Shown: positions 34,130 to 47,483 of the stretch, one piece after another | Layout: the number at the start of each line of letters is the position of its first letter | Position numbering within the stretch: the first letter of the stretch is position 1 | Assembly (NCBI GenBank): GCA_023105745.1 | Contig: JALGQZ010000002.1 | Location: 47,466,497-47,530,496, forward strand | Origin: Austropuccinia psidii | Lineage: Eukaryota > Basidiomycota > Pucciniomycetes > Pucciniales > Sphaerophragmiaceae | Length of the DNA: 64,000 bases | Reading direction: 5' to 3' | The notes under the pieces: model-generated | What the model was told of the DNA's origin: nothing | Databases searched by the model: none | The model's input: the letters and a program-made list of their open reading frames with translations, nothing else | Position numbers and translations under genes: made by a program

Positions 34130-37100
34130 AAATGAAAACAATTAATACTCAAGTAAGGAGAGATGAGAATTTAAGTTGGAATAAGGATTGAGTGAGTTTG
34201 AGAAATGATATTGGAATGTCCCTTTTGAGCTATCTTGGAGGGCACTGTATAGTGATGTAATATGATGTAACAGAATAGTAATGTACACAGCTTTAATTTA
34301 AAATTACTGTACCATAATTTGTGCTATTACCATCTATCAGTACAGTAGGGTGCACTACAGTCCTTTGAAAGACTACTATGTAAAATCACTGCAATAGAAA
34401 GAATTTAATTAACAAGAGAAAAGTGGCTGAACCTTAAAGCAGGTGTTAAATTTGGAAATATGCTTGGACCCTTCCTCTGAAATAGGTTTCACCCAGGTTT
34501 CAATTGTATTCTAATTTTTCAGGTTATTCCAATTCAATGAAATACTACACAATCTCCAATATTTTTAGTTTTTTCAACTTTATATAATAAAATCATATTT
34601 TATTATATGATGTTTCTCTCCCTTTCAGTTTTCATCCTTGTTAGAATATAATCTACTATGAAGATTTTAATTTACAGATATGATCTTAGCTTAAAACCTT
34701 TTACTTGTCTTTTTTAGGAATTAATTGCCCAAATCTACTTTTTGAAATACCAAAATCCTTTCCCCTACATATTTGGATTTTTTTCACTTTGTAGAAATAC
34801 TACTACCTATCAGATATCTATAAGATGGCTCAGAAAAGTTTCTCTTTTAAATGAAATCCATACATTAAAAAACTGAATGAATTCAGCTTTTTTTCCTCTT
34901 TCATTTTTAATCTTATGTAATACAAAGAGAAAAATGATGTACAATAAAGAGATAGCTTTATATAATTATTTCTAAAATAAAAAATACAAAAGTTAACTCT
35001 TTTTTTCTTTATTGATCAGCATTTTTTTAGTTTAATGATTATTTTTATAGCTCTTTATTCTATAGTTCTTCATTTTTTCAATGAATATCATCAGTTTCTT
35101 ATTATTAATAATCTCATTTCTCATTTTTGAAGAGAAAACGATGCTCAGCTATTTGTTTTTGAAAATTTTAAGTTTTTTCATCAGAAAAGAAGGAGTTGGA
35201 ACTATGCAGTAAGGAATCTTTTAATGGAAAAACACAGAAATTATTGAAGATCACAATTTCAGAAATTGGGGATCTCATTACTGTGAAATTTCTGAAAATT
35301 CTTAATAATATTACAGAAGAAGGTGTTAAATAACCGTTAATGTAAATTTTCTGATGATTGTTGAAAATTTTACCAAAGTAAGTGTTACAGGACCAGTAAT
35401 GTAAGATTTCTGATGGTGTTTGACAATTTTACCGCAGAAGTCCTTACAGTACTACTACTATAATTTTCAATAGGGAATTAAAGAATATTATTAATCAAAT
35501 AAATTCAAAAATAAGAGAAAAATTTAAATAAAACATCAGGTAAATAGGGGAAAACACTGAAAACATAAAGATTAACCATATAAGGTATTAACAAATAATC
35601 ATAAAATATACATAATAAAACCAAAAAAGTCAAATATAATCAATTAAAAGATTTTTCATAGTAGCTGGAATTTTCAAAGACAAATGAAAAAAAATCTTCT
35701 GAGAAATAAAAAAAGAGAAACAGCTCAGTTATAAAGAAATTATCATTAATTTTATTTAAGTTAGTCTAATAATTTTAGGTGAATACTTTGTAAGAAAAAT
35801 ATTCATTCATTCATTATTTTTGTATTTCCTGTTTTCTGTTTTATAATTAAGAGATAAAAAAAGGTACTCAATTAAGCAATAAAACACTTGGGTGGTGATA
35901 ATGGAAAATTTCAATATTCAATAGGCTACTGAATATCACAATTACATACCTCAATATTATGTTTCATTTAAAGAAATGAGTACAAAGTAAATATAATAAT
36001 ATTATTCACATTATTCAGTAAAAAATATTTCAAAAAAGCTTCATTTAACTGTAATCTTGCACAGATAAGTTCAACCTTGCAATTGACTTGGTTTCTTTTT
36101 TTGAAATAATTAGTGAAATGTTTGGGACTTCAAATGATATATTTGAAAATCTGATCATAATTTCATTTATTAATGTACAGAACTTATTATTTAAATTAAC
36201 ATTGACTTAAATTATGAACAAAAACTCTATTTATGGGCTTGAAAATTTCTTGCATGTGAATTTTCATAAATTTCCATCCTAGTGAGTTTAAAAATGTGAA
36301 GATTCCTTGGTAAATGTTCAATAATTAAAGTTGAATCCCTTGAGAGCTTTTGAGACTATATTCTGATCTGATTTGGAATGTCTCTCAAGTGAAATTTTTT
36401 TCACCTCAAGTGTACTGACAAAGAATCTCTAGCTTCTTTCTGTTCCCTTTCTTTTCAGCTCATCACTTTGTTCAATATTTTAAGCCCCTTTTTTGACAGA
36501 AATACAAAAAATACAAGAAATAATCATTCAAGTATTTCATTTTGAAGACACTTAAATGATATATCTATCTGGTTCAATCAACTTCAGCTTATCAATGGCT
36601 AATGATCCTCACTTTACTACTTCTTACGCTTTATGAATTTATCAAGGTAAAGTACAATTAAGAAACTTCTGATAACCATCATTCATAAGATTCATCCCAT
36701 TTGTTTCTTCTATATCAAGATTTCTTTCAGTTACCACAAAACAATTAGATGAATTGTTTATTTATTCAGAAATTTTTAGCGGTTCATTCTTTTTAATGAA
36801 TATTTTTCTGTATATTAGCTTTCATTAAGTGGATAGTGAGAATACACAAAGGTATCTCCAATACCTTTGATAAAAGGTAAATTAAGAGAGATTTGAATTA
36901 ACTTCCTCAATTAACTTCAATAGTTTCAGTTTTTTTATTGTTTAGAAGTGATAAACTTGGAAAATCATCTCAGAATAGCTTAGTTATGAACAAATGAAGC
37001 TTATATTCAATATTTAATTTTATAAAAAAAAGTAATTACTCCATGAATCACCAAGAAAAGAAATGATACCCCTTCCAGCAGGGGTAGAGGGTCTAATGCA

Positions 37101-37671
37101 GCTTCCAATTTTATTCATACTTGGGTCTAACTTTCCATTAATATTTGTCAATCCTCCAAGCTGTATGATCAATATTGAGAAATACTTCACCTTAAATAAC
37201 TTGAATTATTTAGTTTCTGGTAATTCTGTTTTGCCCTTTATTCCACGAACTTCTTTGAGTCTCAAGTGAAAGTGATTCCAGTAACTATGAAAAATTTAAT
37301 TGTATAATTCTAAAAGGAAATAATGCTTTTTTCCCTTTCTCTATCACATATTCCCTTTGATAGTTTTTTTACCTCAATTTTATCTTGTCAGATTTTGATA
37401 TTTACAACTTCCAAGATATTTCTTTTATATTACCCAATGCCAAAAATATCATTCTTGATTTGGATACTAACACAAATTAATATTCTATTTCTTTTCAAAT
37501 TGAATATTTACTTGTTTTCATGCCCTTCTTCCATTATAAAAATAAACTGGGATATCTCATTTTCCAGAAATAATCACTTTCCATATCATATATCATATGA
37601 TATATCCAGAAGTATGAAAATAAACTACTTCATAAGAATATATTCTGAAATATTATTTCATTCATAATTTC
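34130..37671. other. Gene-poor AT-rich stretch with a small tandem repeat
   Basis: No supportable genes. At 35285-35462 there are three degenerate copies of a 58-59-bp unit, each beginning near TTTCTGA and containing TTACNG...GTTA. A palindrome ATATATCATATGATATAT lies at about 37588-37605, some 65 bp before element C. Confidence 0.55.
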
Positions 37672-40600
37672 TGTAAGGTGTGAATATGAAACTTTGATTA
37701 AAAATAAAATACTTTTCTTGTCCTCAAAATTTGTATAAGGTACAAGATGATTGAAAATGTGAAGATTTAAAATTTTTAAGAGAAAAAACACCAAATTTAT
37801 TGTTTTTAACTTTATTAGTATAAAAAATAATAATACAAAGATTTATTGTTTTACAAACAATAAATACTTATCCAAAAATACTCTACAAGAGATATTTAAG
37901 GCTACAAAAGAAATTTATCCAAAAGCAATTTCAATTGTAATTAATTGAGAAAAGAACTGCAGGAAATTAATATTAGAACAAATTCTTTGAAAAAATTATC
38001 AAAGAGAAAACACCCCCAAAAGTTACCAGAGTGAATTTGGAAACAAAGTGACAAAGTTCACAGTGATTAAAGATGCTTTAATTGACTTATTGTGATCCTT
38101 GAGGTATATTTTACATACCCAAATAGGCCACAATTATCTTAAAAATAAATTCTGAATTATGCATAACTCATAAGTAATGCATATATCCAAAATTCATCAT
38201 TTTTGATTTCAGGAAAGATGAATAACGTTTTATTGAGTAAGTAAATCCATGAATTGATGGCCAGATTTGGATTCCACACAAAAAATCACCTAGGGTAGCT
38301 CCATAGAGTGAATAAGCTCAAATTAGCTCTTTGATGTGGTAATATGGAAAATACTTCAATACCACATAAAAGATCTGTGAAAATTTTTTTTTCTTAATTT
38401 CACGCCAAAGTAATGGGAATGTGAGAAATCCCATGTTACATATACACTAAGAATAGTGTTATGCATGTTTTGGGCACTTAATATAATGGTATTCTTACAT
38501 GCACTTTTGGTACACCCAAAGTGGATATCTCACTTTAAGCTTAAATTTCTATTTTGACATGAAAAATAAGCAAGGGGGACAAAAGACATCAAAGAGAGCC
38601 AGGGTACCCAGCTTCTGAGGCCTCTGAGACATGGACAGCTCCAAAGCTTGGATACATGGCTGATCTTGGCCTAATTGGTAAGCTAAAACCTTTTGGGAAC
38701 TTGGTTACCATGTTACAACTACAGTAAATCATAAGAAAATAGCAAATAACCTGCTATTTTGACGTGCCAAGGAGGTAAAGAGCAGCTTAGACTCCTGTAA
38801 CCATGTCAATTCTGAATGACTTTCCATGGATAGACCATAAAATAGTAATTAAAACCCTTTTTGGACTTGTATCCAATGATTTACCTCATAGCAACCAGCT
38901 AAACACTGATATTTGCAATTCTACGTAGAAATGAGGTAAAAACTTCAAAAATTTATTAAAAATACAATTTTTGATGAATATCTCTGAAACGTTCAGGACA
39001 AATGTATAACTGTATTATCTATGGTACAACAAAAAAGAATCATAGTTTTACTAGTACAATTCAAAGTTTTTTCTTACAGTCCATTTTTGATTATTCCATG
39101 TGAAACACTGAATCTTCAAAAATTCACAGTAAATACAACCTGTGATGAAATTACCAATAACATTGATACCTTTGAGAAATCAATGATTATTTTGGAATAA
39201 AAGAAGATTTACAGGTTTTACTCCTTTTATTCTTAACCATATTTGGGTTGGTAGTCACATAGAAACCTCAATTAAGTAATTATGACAATCTTACATGACA
39301 ACAGATGATGCATTCAATAATACAAAAAGGTTTATTGTTTTCTCACTCACTGGTTTTTCAGTTTTTTCCATGGAATGCCTCTGTGAGCTGTTGTTGACTT
39401 AAAAGAGGCCTCCTCTTGCTGTTTTTTTCCAATAATCATCATCTTATTATCCATTTATATCATTGTTACCAAAAAGTACGTATTAGTTAAACTATTCTTA
39501 AGTGTTTTGATTATTTCAGAATAAATAAGAAAGACATGAAATAATAGAATCCAACTATATATTGTTGTAATCCTGCTTTAAATCATTTTGATCCCTTAAA
39601 TCCATAATTCTACGTCAAATTTCTCTACTTATATCTTTCAATAAGTTCTTTGGAGTATAAGTGAGTCATTTATCTTTAATTCTTAAAGTTTTTCTTTAAA
39701 ATTAGTTTTCTTCAAAAATTAACTTTATAATTATTCTTGCAAAAGATAATTATATATTAAAATAATTTTATTATTTTAATAAAAGAAGTTTTTATTATTA
39801 AATTCTTCTTGTAATTGATTCTTGTAGACAATTACTGCTCACTGTTAAAATCACTAGTAGTGTTTAACACGTGAAAGAATTAATTCTTTAATTATTTTAT
39901 TGTGGCTATAATAATATTTTATCATTATATTTCATAAGAGAAGACATAGTACTGTTGATTAATAGTAATATTATCATCAGTTTCATAGTCAAATCTTACA
40001 CTTATGGGGTGGTTCAAGGGTAAAAATGATTATAAGAGTTACAATAAATGAATTTATTTATTTTTTCACATGGAAAGAAGGTTTGAATTCATTTAACAAG
40101 CTTGGTTTTAATATTTTGTTGATTGGTTTAACATTGTTTAAACTAATTATAAAAGGAAAAGATTCTAACATGAAGACAAAAGTGGGGCAAATAAAAAATT
40201 CTTTTATAGCCACCAATTTTCTTACTCCAAAGGTGGAATTTACTTCTTTTACTCATTTAAAACACTGTTACAACAGAAAAGCCAATTTTGGCATTATTGA
40301 ACCCTGGTTTAGACCAAAAAAGGGCTGGTTTCAGCCATTTTTTGCTGTTTTCAACCATTTTGGACCCTTAAATCAGCCATTACTATAGTAATACTTGATT
40401 TTAAGCCTTAAAAACACGTCAGAATGTGTGTAAGAGACATCAAATCCAGTTAAAACTGTTTTAGGAAGTTTTTTTCAGCTTAAGGGTAGTTTTACCCTCT
40501 TGGCAACAGTTAAAACTGCCCTGCTTTGTATCAAAACCTCATCATCAATTGAGTTACAGACCCTGTGACTCAATTTCCAGCCAAAAGTGATGAACGTTTG

Positions 40601-41408
40601 CATGAATTATGACATCTCATTCCTTTCAGAAAGGAATTTGGGGAAGTCTGGCACCCTTGGAGCCAAGATTCCTTTCCCTCCTGGAATTGATCTTTCCAAT
40701 TTATTTTTTCTTTAATTCCTCATCCTGTATTATACTTGTAGTTTATATATATAATTCAATTTAGTTTTGACAGTAAAAAACTGTAACAATTGATACCTCA
40801 TATGTAAATTAAAGTTTACTTATGTAATACATGTGCACATTTTGACATTTCAATTGAAAATACTTCAATTCCTCAGAACTTCCAAACTACACACCACACC
40901 TCCATTTTAACATAAAAATTGATGGTTAACACCACATGTGGTGTGAATTAAGTTGAGGCTTTGAGGATTTTTAATTTTCATACATAAAATACTAAAAACT
41001 TAATTTAAGCTTATTTTGACTTGAGTTACAGAAATTCCACCCAGAGGTGACCCCACCTTCTTTTTTATCAGGAATCTAATGGTGAAATAATTTTCATATG
41101 TTTATTTATGGGATAAAAACTTATAATCATTTTTATTTAAATTTTTCCAAAAAATATTTTCATTTCAATATTTTTGATGAAAATTCATTTTTACTTAATT
41201 TTTTCAAGTAAAAAGGTGTTTTCACAATTTTAAATTTCAAAGTAACTTCATTTTTAAATTATAAGCAAAATTTAAATCTTATATATAAATTTTATATTTG
41301 TATTTTAATTTTTTTTTATAATATGAATAAATTTATTTTATTTATAATTATATCATTTTTTATTCTTTGTGATCTTTTAGGTATATAAAAATACCTCTAA
41401 GGCTGACA
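37672..41408 (-). repeat. 3' LTR of element C, interrupted by a solo LTR
   Basis: TGTAAGGTGTGAATATGAAA at the left end matches the right LTR start at 57922, and GGCTGACA at the right end matches GGCTCACA at 59685-59692. Removing the solo LTR and one target duplication leaves about 1822 bp against 1771 bp for the other copy. Divergence is clearly higher than in element A. It contains a CACCACATGTGGTG palindrome near 40932-40945. Confidence 0.88.
38091..40000 (+). repeat. Solo LTR of family B inside the LTR of element C
   Basis: It reads TGTGATCCTTGAGGTATATT at the start, the reverse complement of the LTR B end, and TCTTACA at the end, the reverse complement of the LTR B start. Target duplication CTTAT lies at 38086-38090 and 40001-40005. 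At 1910 bp it matches the left LTR of B (1907 bp). Its sense is plus, opposite to B and C. Confidence 0.92.
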
Positions 41409-41423
41409 TTCCCTCCCCCTAAA
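41409..41423 (-). other. Polypurine tract of element C
   Basis: The minus strand reads TAGGGGGAGGGAA directly before the LTR end, equivalent to the tracts of A and B. Confidence 0.75.
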
Positions 41424-41432
41424 AAAAGAATA

Positions 41433-41878
41433 TTACTTTTTGATATTTTTATTTATAGTGTGTCTGAACCTTCTGAGAAGTTTGGTAGATTCAGGTATGT
41501 CTTTTTCTGCCAACCATCCATATCCACAAGTTGGGTCACTGTACCTGACAAGGTATTTCCTTACTTTCTTGGTTCTCAAATTTCTTTCTTTGAGAAATTT
41601 GGTAATTTTATTTATACCAGATGATTCAACAGGAGGTATGTGCTGTGGAGCTTTATTCCTCAAGGGGAGTTTTCAGCATCACCAGAGTTGTATGGATTTT
41701 TTAAGCTTAATGGAAATGTAGGGTGATTATTACTAAGTTCCTCACATAATTCTACTTCAACAGAATTTTCTCCATGGAGGGCCTTAATAATAAAAGGTCC
41801 TGAAAAGGAGTCTTTGATCTTTTTACATCCTTTGATGTTATTAAAGTTAGTGATAGATACAAGTACTAAGCTTCCCAC
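41433..41878 (-). pseudogene. Integrase C-terminal segment and chromodomain of element C
   Basis: The first part (41878-41660) reads LVLVSITNFNNIKGCKKIKD then DSFSGPFIIKALHGENSVEV, the GPF/Y-type module after the integrase core. The second (41663-41433, other frame) reads RKYLVRYSDPTCGYGWLAEK, a chromodomain close to that of A (RQYLVRF...KWLAED), and ends LLRRFRHT. A frame change near 41660 separates them. Confidence 0.8.
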
Positions 41879-41990
41879 TTAGAAGTCTGGAGTGGCATGT
41901 GATTTTTCCCATTTTTCTTTGTCATATTCAAATGAGTCCTCCATGCACCTTACTGCATGCTTTCTAGCCTTGTATAGCATTCCTTTGAAG

Positions 41991-42906
41991 CTAGCAGCTG
42001 TGGGATGTATCTAAACCAATTCTTTCCTCAAGGAATCTTGAAGTTAGTCTGGTATTCCATCCTTTTTCTAGCATAGCAGGAGTTTGATTGGTACTGGAAT
42101 GAATGGATGTTTTGTATGCCAACTCCAATGCAGGTAAAGGGGTACACCAATCATGGGTTAATCCATCACAATCTTTGAGCTCTAGGACATAAGTGCAGAA
42201 TTTTCTTACCATTTCTTCCAAGGTTTGGATCATTCTTTCAGATATATCATCAGTTTTTGGGTGGTAAGCTGTAGAGAAGGATAGCTTTGTACCAAATAAT
42301 TGGTGAAGGTTTGTCCAAAGCGCTGGGGTGAATTTTAGATCCCTTTCACTAATGGTGTTTGTGAATATGCCATTCCATGATAATACTCTATTCCATAGCA
42401 GAAGAGCTGTATCCATGGCTGTATCATCTTTGTGACATGGCAGAAGATTAGAGTCTTACTGCAACTGTCAACAATCACTAGGAATGCATTATAGTTTTTA
42501 TCACCCCCTGGTGGTAGACCAGTTACCCAATCCATATGGACAGTTTCTCAAGGTCTTCTGGGTTTCTGGATTTTGATCATATTCCTGAGTCTTCTTCCAG
42601 TGGATTTATTTGCCTTTTGACATATGTCACAGGTTTTTCAATACTCTGCAACATCTTTTTGCCACATCAGCCACCATATACAGGTCTTGACTTTCTCCCT
42701 TGTTCTGTCCTCAGATAGGTGTCCTGAGAAGGGGCTGTCATGACGTTCTTTCAGTACAATATTTATTAAGGATCCTTCCACAACTTTCATTACACATTTG
42801 TGCTTATTCCTATTGTAAATTATGGCATCTAGTAAATGGAATCTTCCTTCATCATATTATTTCTTCCATATTTCATCTAAGGCATGTATTAAGGAGCCAT
42901 CTATAG
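41991..42906 (-). pseudogene. Integrase zinc domain and core of element C
   Basis: The zinc region is readable in broken frames at about 42590-42765: ERHDSPFSGHLSEDRT gives both His, and CDICQ keeps both Cys. The core begins MDWVTGLPPGGDKNYNAFLV (42535 down), then after a frame change reads TISERDLKFTP and SERMIQTLEEMVRKFC. The second catalytic position is Glu where A and B have Asp (SDRD). The rest, with HDWCTPLPALELAYKTS, matches A and B. Inactive through frameshift and the altered catalytic residue. Confidence 0.82.
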
Positions 42907-43192
42907 AGTACTTAGTAAGCAATCAGAAGAGGATTCTACAATTCATATTTTGAGTATGACTATTTCCTTACTTACTCAAAAAAAGGTGGTTTTTAGGTCT
43001 GTAACACTGATTCCTTCTATTGGGATCTGTGGGAAAGCTTCTTCTTGTACACAAGCAGGATTATAAATGTCATTTGGTAATGGCCATCTTCTTAGTCAAT
43101 CCCCATTTTTGTCTATATTTATATCTTCATGAGCAATGGTCATATTACCTCTATACTTTTGTATGTATATTTGCCATCTGAGCATATTTCTG

Positions 43193-43543
43193 TTAGTTTT
43201 TTTTCATTTTTAAAAGTAATTTAACAGTGGCACAATGTGATATCAATTCAAAAACACATATTTCGAGAAAGTATTGAAGTTCTTTCAAGGCCCAGACAAG
43301 GGATAGACATTCAACTTGACTTTCCCCATAACTTGCTTCAGTTGGTTTGATCTTCCTAGATATGAAACATATGGGTCCTTCCACAGGTTTTTGATTTATA
43401 ATATGGACTTGATGAAGTGCAGCACCTAGCCCATCCCCTGATGCAAGCTCAAAGGGTAGCTTAAAGTCTGGAATAAGAAAGAGTAGAGCAGTGGTTAAGG
43501 CTTTTCTTAAGGATTCAAAGGCTTTGAATCTGTCAACAGTCAT
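43193..43543 (-). pseudogene. RNase H of element C
   Basis: It reads [21 protein letters not shown] (the catalytic Asp of the usual KLYIDA is lost by a small deletion), [47 protein letters not shown] and VFELISHC. The overall match to the RNase H of A and B is clear. It ends where a frame change leads into the [12 protein letters not shown] connection, which is unreadable here. Confidence 0.8.
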
Positions 43544-43833
43544 CTCAAATACTGTGTCTTTGTCAAAACATTTTATGAAGAGGTCTTTCTATTTATGAAA
43601 AGTCTTCAATGTGCTTCCTGTAGTATCCTTCAAAACCCAAAAATGACTGAATTTCCTTTTTGTTTTGAGGCAAGGCTTCAGTAGTACTGCTGCAACCTTT
43701 TTTTGTCAATTCCAAGGGATTGACCAGATACTACATGTCCTAGGGCTTTGAGTTCTCTAAATCCAAAGTGGCATTTATTTAAAGAAAGTTCCATGTTCAC
43801 AGATGGAATTTTTGTCAAAACTCTGGATAATCT

Positions 43834-44388
43834 TTACATATGTTCCTTCGAAGTCTTGGAACAGACAATAATGTCATCAATGTAGATTATTAGCCATCCT
43901 TCTGAAAGCTCTTCAGGGAAGATTTCATTCATAATCCTTTGGAAGTGTGAAGGTTCATTTTTTATACCAAAAGGCATACTAAAATATTCATACACCCCAC
44001 AATGAAAAATAATTCCCAAATATTTTCTTGCTCTTGGTGTCACCACATTTTCATGGAATCCATAGTGCTTATGTACACTTCTTGAGATATTTGAGTAAGG
44101 GCAATTTGGATTGTTGGTATGGGATACCTGTCTGAGACAGTGTAAGTGTTCAGAGCTCTAAGCTCCCTGACTATTATGCCATGCCACTATGACTGGTGTA
44201 GTTATTTTAACTTCCTCATTGTGGCCAATCTTTCTCATTACACCAAGGTCCAGAAGTTCTTTAATATGGAGCTCCAGGGCTTCTCTTGATTTTGGGCTTG
44301 TTGGATATGCAGGACTTCTTAAGAGTGGTGGATAAGGTCTTTCAATATTCAAAATTATTTCAACTTCATGACCAAAAAATTCTCCCAA
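43834..44388 (-). pseudogene. Reverse transcriptase of element C
   Basis: 44388-44158 carries GHEVEIILNIERPYPPLLRS, LELHIKELLDLGVMRKIGHN and TTPVIVAWHNSQGA. 44157-44047 is a broken link with ALNTYTVSDRYPIPTI-like sequence. 44046-43834 carries IIFHCGVYEYFSMPFGIKNE and the intact active site LIIYIDDIIVCSKTS. Thumb and connection continue in broken frames to 43544. The catalytic YxDD is preserved even though the gene is interrupted many times. Confidence 0.85.
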
Positions 44389-44611
44389 AGGCTTCTTTGT
44401 GGTAATTTAGAAGGTTATAAAGTTCATTTTCCTGTTTATCAGTAAGATGACGACTTATTTCAGCTTCATTTAACTGCTAAGACTTGAATTTCTCCAACTC
44501 TAAGTTGAATGGTGATAATTTATTTAATTTAATTTGTCTTCTAAAAGGTAAAAAGGAAAAATTTTGATGCTTGTTTTCCCCAATAGTAAAATATCTGTCT
44601 TTATTGTTATG

Positions 44612-45051
44612 TTAATATATGCTATAAATTATCAAGTAATTATTTCTCAATATAAAATGGGTAATGGAGCAGTTTTCCATAAAATCAAATTCAACAGTTA
44701 TTCTTAAATTTCCATTGATATGTGGAAATATGAAAGTAGTTTTGAATATTTCCAATTCTTTCATTGAATTGCTTACACTGTTGTATTTTATTCCATCAAT
44801 TGGTAATAATTGATCTCCTAAATTTGGTACACAATTCTTAAATAAATATTTTAAAAACAAGAGTAGGAAACTCCTGGGTCAAGTAAACATTTAATGGTTT
44901 TGTTATCAATTACCACTTCTGTTATACAGAAATCACCAGCTGCATAACCTTTTCCCCTTATTGGTTTGATTTTCATAAGTTGTGAATCTTGAACTTTTGA
45001 AGAATAAAGTTGACCATTGCTTGATTGTGGAAAGTGGGAATAAGATTCCAT
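44612..45051 (-). pseudogene. Protease of element C, up to the insertion of B
   Basis: 45051-44851 reads IKPIRGKGYAAGDFCITEVV then IKCLLDPGVSYSCF. The active-site Asp-Ser/Thr-Gly is Asp-Pro-Gly here, a damaging change. 44860-44612 continues VPNLGDQLLPIDGIKYNSVS and FILRNNYLIIYSIY (flap to C-terminal block; family GNDYLNIYGID). The frame is cut at 45058 by element B; gag resumes at 55263. Confidence 0.78.
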
Positions 45052-45052
45052 G

Positions 45053-45057
45053 ATTTC
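45053..45057. repeat. Target-site duplication ATTTC of element B, left
   Basis: It matches 55263-55267 exactly. Confidence 0.9.
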
Positions 45058-46964
45058 TGAAAGATGTTTCCATGCAGCTACTGATAATATTACTATTAAT
45101 CAGCAGTACTATGACTGTTCTTATGAAATACAATACTAAAAATTCTTAAAACCACAATTAAATAATTCATTGATGAATTATTTCTTTTACTTTTTATACA
45201 CTACTAGTTATTATAACAGTAAGCAGTAGTTGTCTACAAGAATCAATTACAAGAAGTATTTAAATAATACAACTTCTTTATTAAAATAATAAATTTATTT
45301 TGATATATAATTATCTTTTCAAGAATAATGATAATTATAATTCTTGAGGAAAAAAAATACTAAAGAAAAGTTTTCAGAATTAATAATAAATCACTGACTA
45401 ATATTCTGTGAACTTTAGAAAGATTATGCTAGAGAGATTTGGAGGATAATTGTGGATTTAAGGGATCAAAATTGAACTATAACAAGATTACAACAACATA
45501 TAGTTGTTTTTATGTGATTTCATGTCTTTCTGATTGATACTGAAAGATTTAAAACACATAAGAAAAAGTTGTAACTAATACTTACTTGTTTGTAATAATG
45601 GTATAATTGGATAATAAGATGATTTGGAAAAAACAGCAAGAGGAGGCCTTTTTTAAGTAAACAAAAGCTCACAGAGGCATTCCATGGAGCAAACTAAAAG
45701 GCCAGTGAGAGAGAGAGAAATAATCCTTTTTGAATTAATAGTTGTATCATCTGTTGTCATGTAAGATTAACATAATTACTTAATTGATGCTTTTATGTGA
45801 TTACCAACCCAAATATGGTTAAGAATAAAAGGAGTAACAACTGTAAATCTTCTTTGATTTCAAAATGAAAATTAACTTTCCAAATTTATCAATGTTATTG
45901 GAAATTTCCTCACAGGTTGTATTTTATGTGAATTTCTGAAGATTCAGTGCTTCACATAGAATTATCAAAAATGGACTGTACATAAAACTTTTGCTTTGAC
46001 TTATGACACTTTGATTTTCTTGGTTTATTTATGGATCATACTTTTCTCCATTTGTCATAAAATTTTCAGAAATATTCAATAAGAATTGTATTTTTAATGA
46101 ATTTTTGAAGTTTTTACCTCATTTCTACATAGAACTGCAACTAGCACTATATGGCAGGTTGCTATTAGGTGAATCAATGAATACTAGTCAAAAAAGGGTT
46201 TTGATCACTCTTTTAAGTTTTATTCATGGAAAATCATTAATAATTGACATGGTTACAGGAGTCTAAGCTGCTCTTTACCTCCTTGTCACATCAAATTAGT
46301 AGCTTATTTGCAATTTTCTTATGATTTAATGAGATTTTATCTTGGTAACCAAGTTCCCACAAAGTTTTAGTATATTGATTGGGTCATGATCAGCCATTTA
46401 TCCAAGCTTTAGAGCTGTCCACACCTCAGAGGTCTCAGAAGCTGGCTACCCTGGCTCTCTTTGATGTCTTTTTTCCCCCTTAGCTATTTTCATGTCAAAA
46501 ATAGAAATTCAGGCTCCAAGACTGATATTCACTATGTGTGCATCAAAACTGTATGTACAAATACCATAATGTCAAGTGACACAAACATGCATAACACTAT
46601 TCTTAGTGTATATATAACATGGGATCTCTCACATTCCCATTATTTTGGTGTGAAATTGAGAAAAACAAAAGTTTTCACCATTCTTTTATGTGGTATTGAA
46701 GTATTTTCCATATTACCACCTCATAGAGTTAATTCAACCTTATTAACTCTATGAAGTTACCCTAGGTGAATTTTTGTGTAGAATTCAAACCTGGCCTTAA
46801 ACCCATGAGTTTACTTACTCACAAAAAAGTCTTTCATCTTTTCTGAAATCCAAAATGAGGAATTTTGAATATATGCATGACTTATGGGTTATGCATAGTT
46901 GAGATTTTAATTGTAACATAATTGTGTCCTATTTGGGTATGTAAAGTATACCTCAAGGCTCACA
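45058..46964 (-). repeat. 3' LTR of element B
   Basis: 1907 bp. The first bases are TGAAAGATG (TGTAAGATG in the other copy) and the last GGCTCACA. It shares long stretches with the right LTR and with the solo copies at 38091-40000 and 18783-20923. Confidence 0.9.
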
Positions 46965-46976
46965 TTCCCTCCCACC
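46965..46976 (-). other. Polypurine tract of element B
   Basis: The minus strand reads GGTGGGAGGGAA directly before the LTR, as in A and C. Confidence 0.75.
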
Positions 46977-47108
46977 AAAAAATAAAATTGTACTACAATT
47001 TTATTAATGATATCAAGAAGAAAAAGGCCCCAAAGGGGGTTCATGTCCACTTTGAAACTTCTTTTCATTACTCAGATCAAGTAGTCTAAAGCACATTTCT
47101 AGACATAT

Positions 47109-47375
47109 TCAGGCTTGTGGCCTTCTTTCATGTCTAAATATTCTTAAGAATTTATCTTGGTAAGGTATTTCTGATTCTGCCAGCCATTCATCTTCATGTA
47201 CTGGATTTCTATATCTGAAAAGATATTCTCTTTGATTTTTACCCATAAGTCTCCTTTCTTTAATGAATTTCTTTATCTTTTTGTCTTCACTTTTTTCCAC
47301 TGGTGGCACAGTCAAAGGAATTGGGTTCCTTAAAGGAAACAATCCTTTGTCAGCTGGATGATAAGTCTTTATCAA
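47109..47375 (-). pseudogene. Chromodomain end of pol, element B
   Basis: 88 codons reading PPVEKSEDKKIKKFIKERRL, REYLFRYRNPVHEDEWLAES and FLRIFRHERR. The Trp and acidic residues of the chromodomain are kept. It is separated from the integrase by a short shifted stretch (47376-47483) that still shows the DSYVGPF-like module. Confidence 0.85.
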
Positions 47376-47483
47376 GCTGACTGGGAAGGTGGGGTTTTAT
47401 TTTCTAATTCACCACTCAATTCCACTTGAACTAAATTGGTTCCATGTAAGACAACAATAGAAAAAGGTCCTACATAAGAATCT

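Noticed and set aside
33309..34152. Three long overlapping minus-strand frames rich in Phe, Tyr, Ile and Leu
   Set aside because: All are produced by the 10-bp satellite, which lacks stops in this orientation; not membrane proteins.
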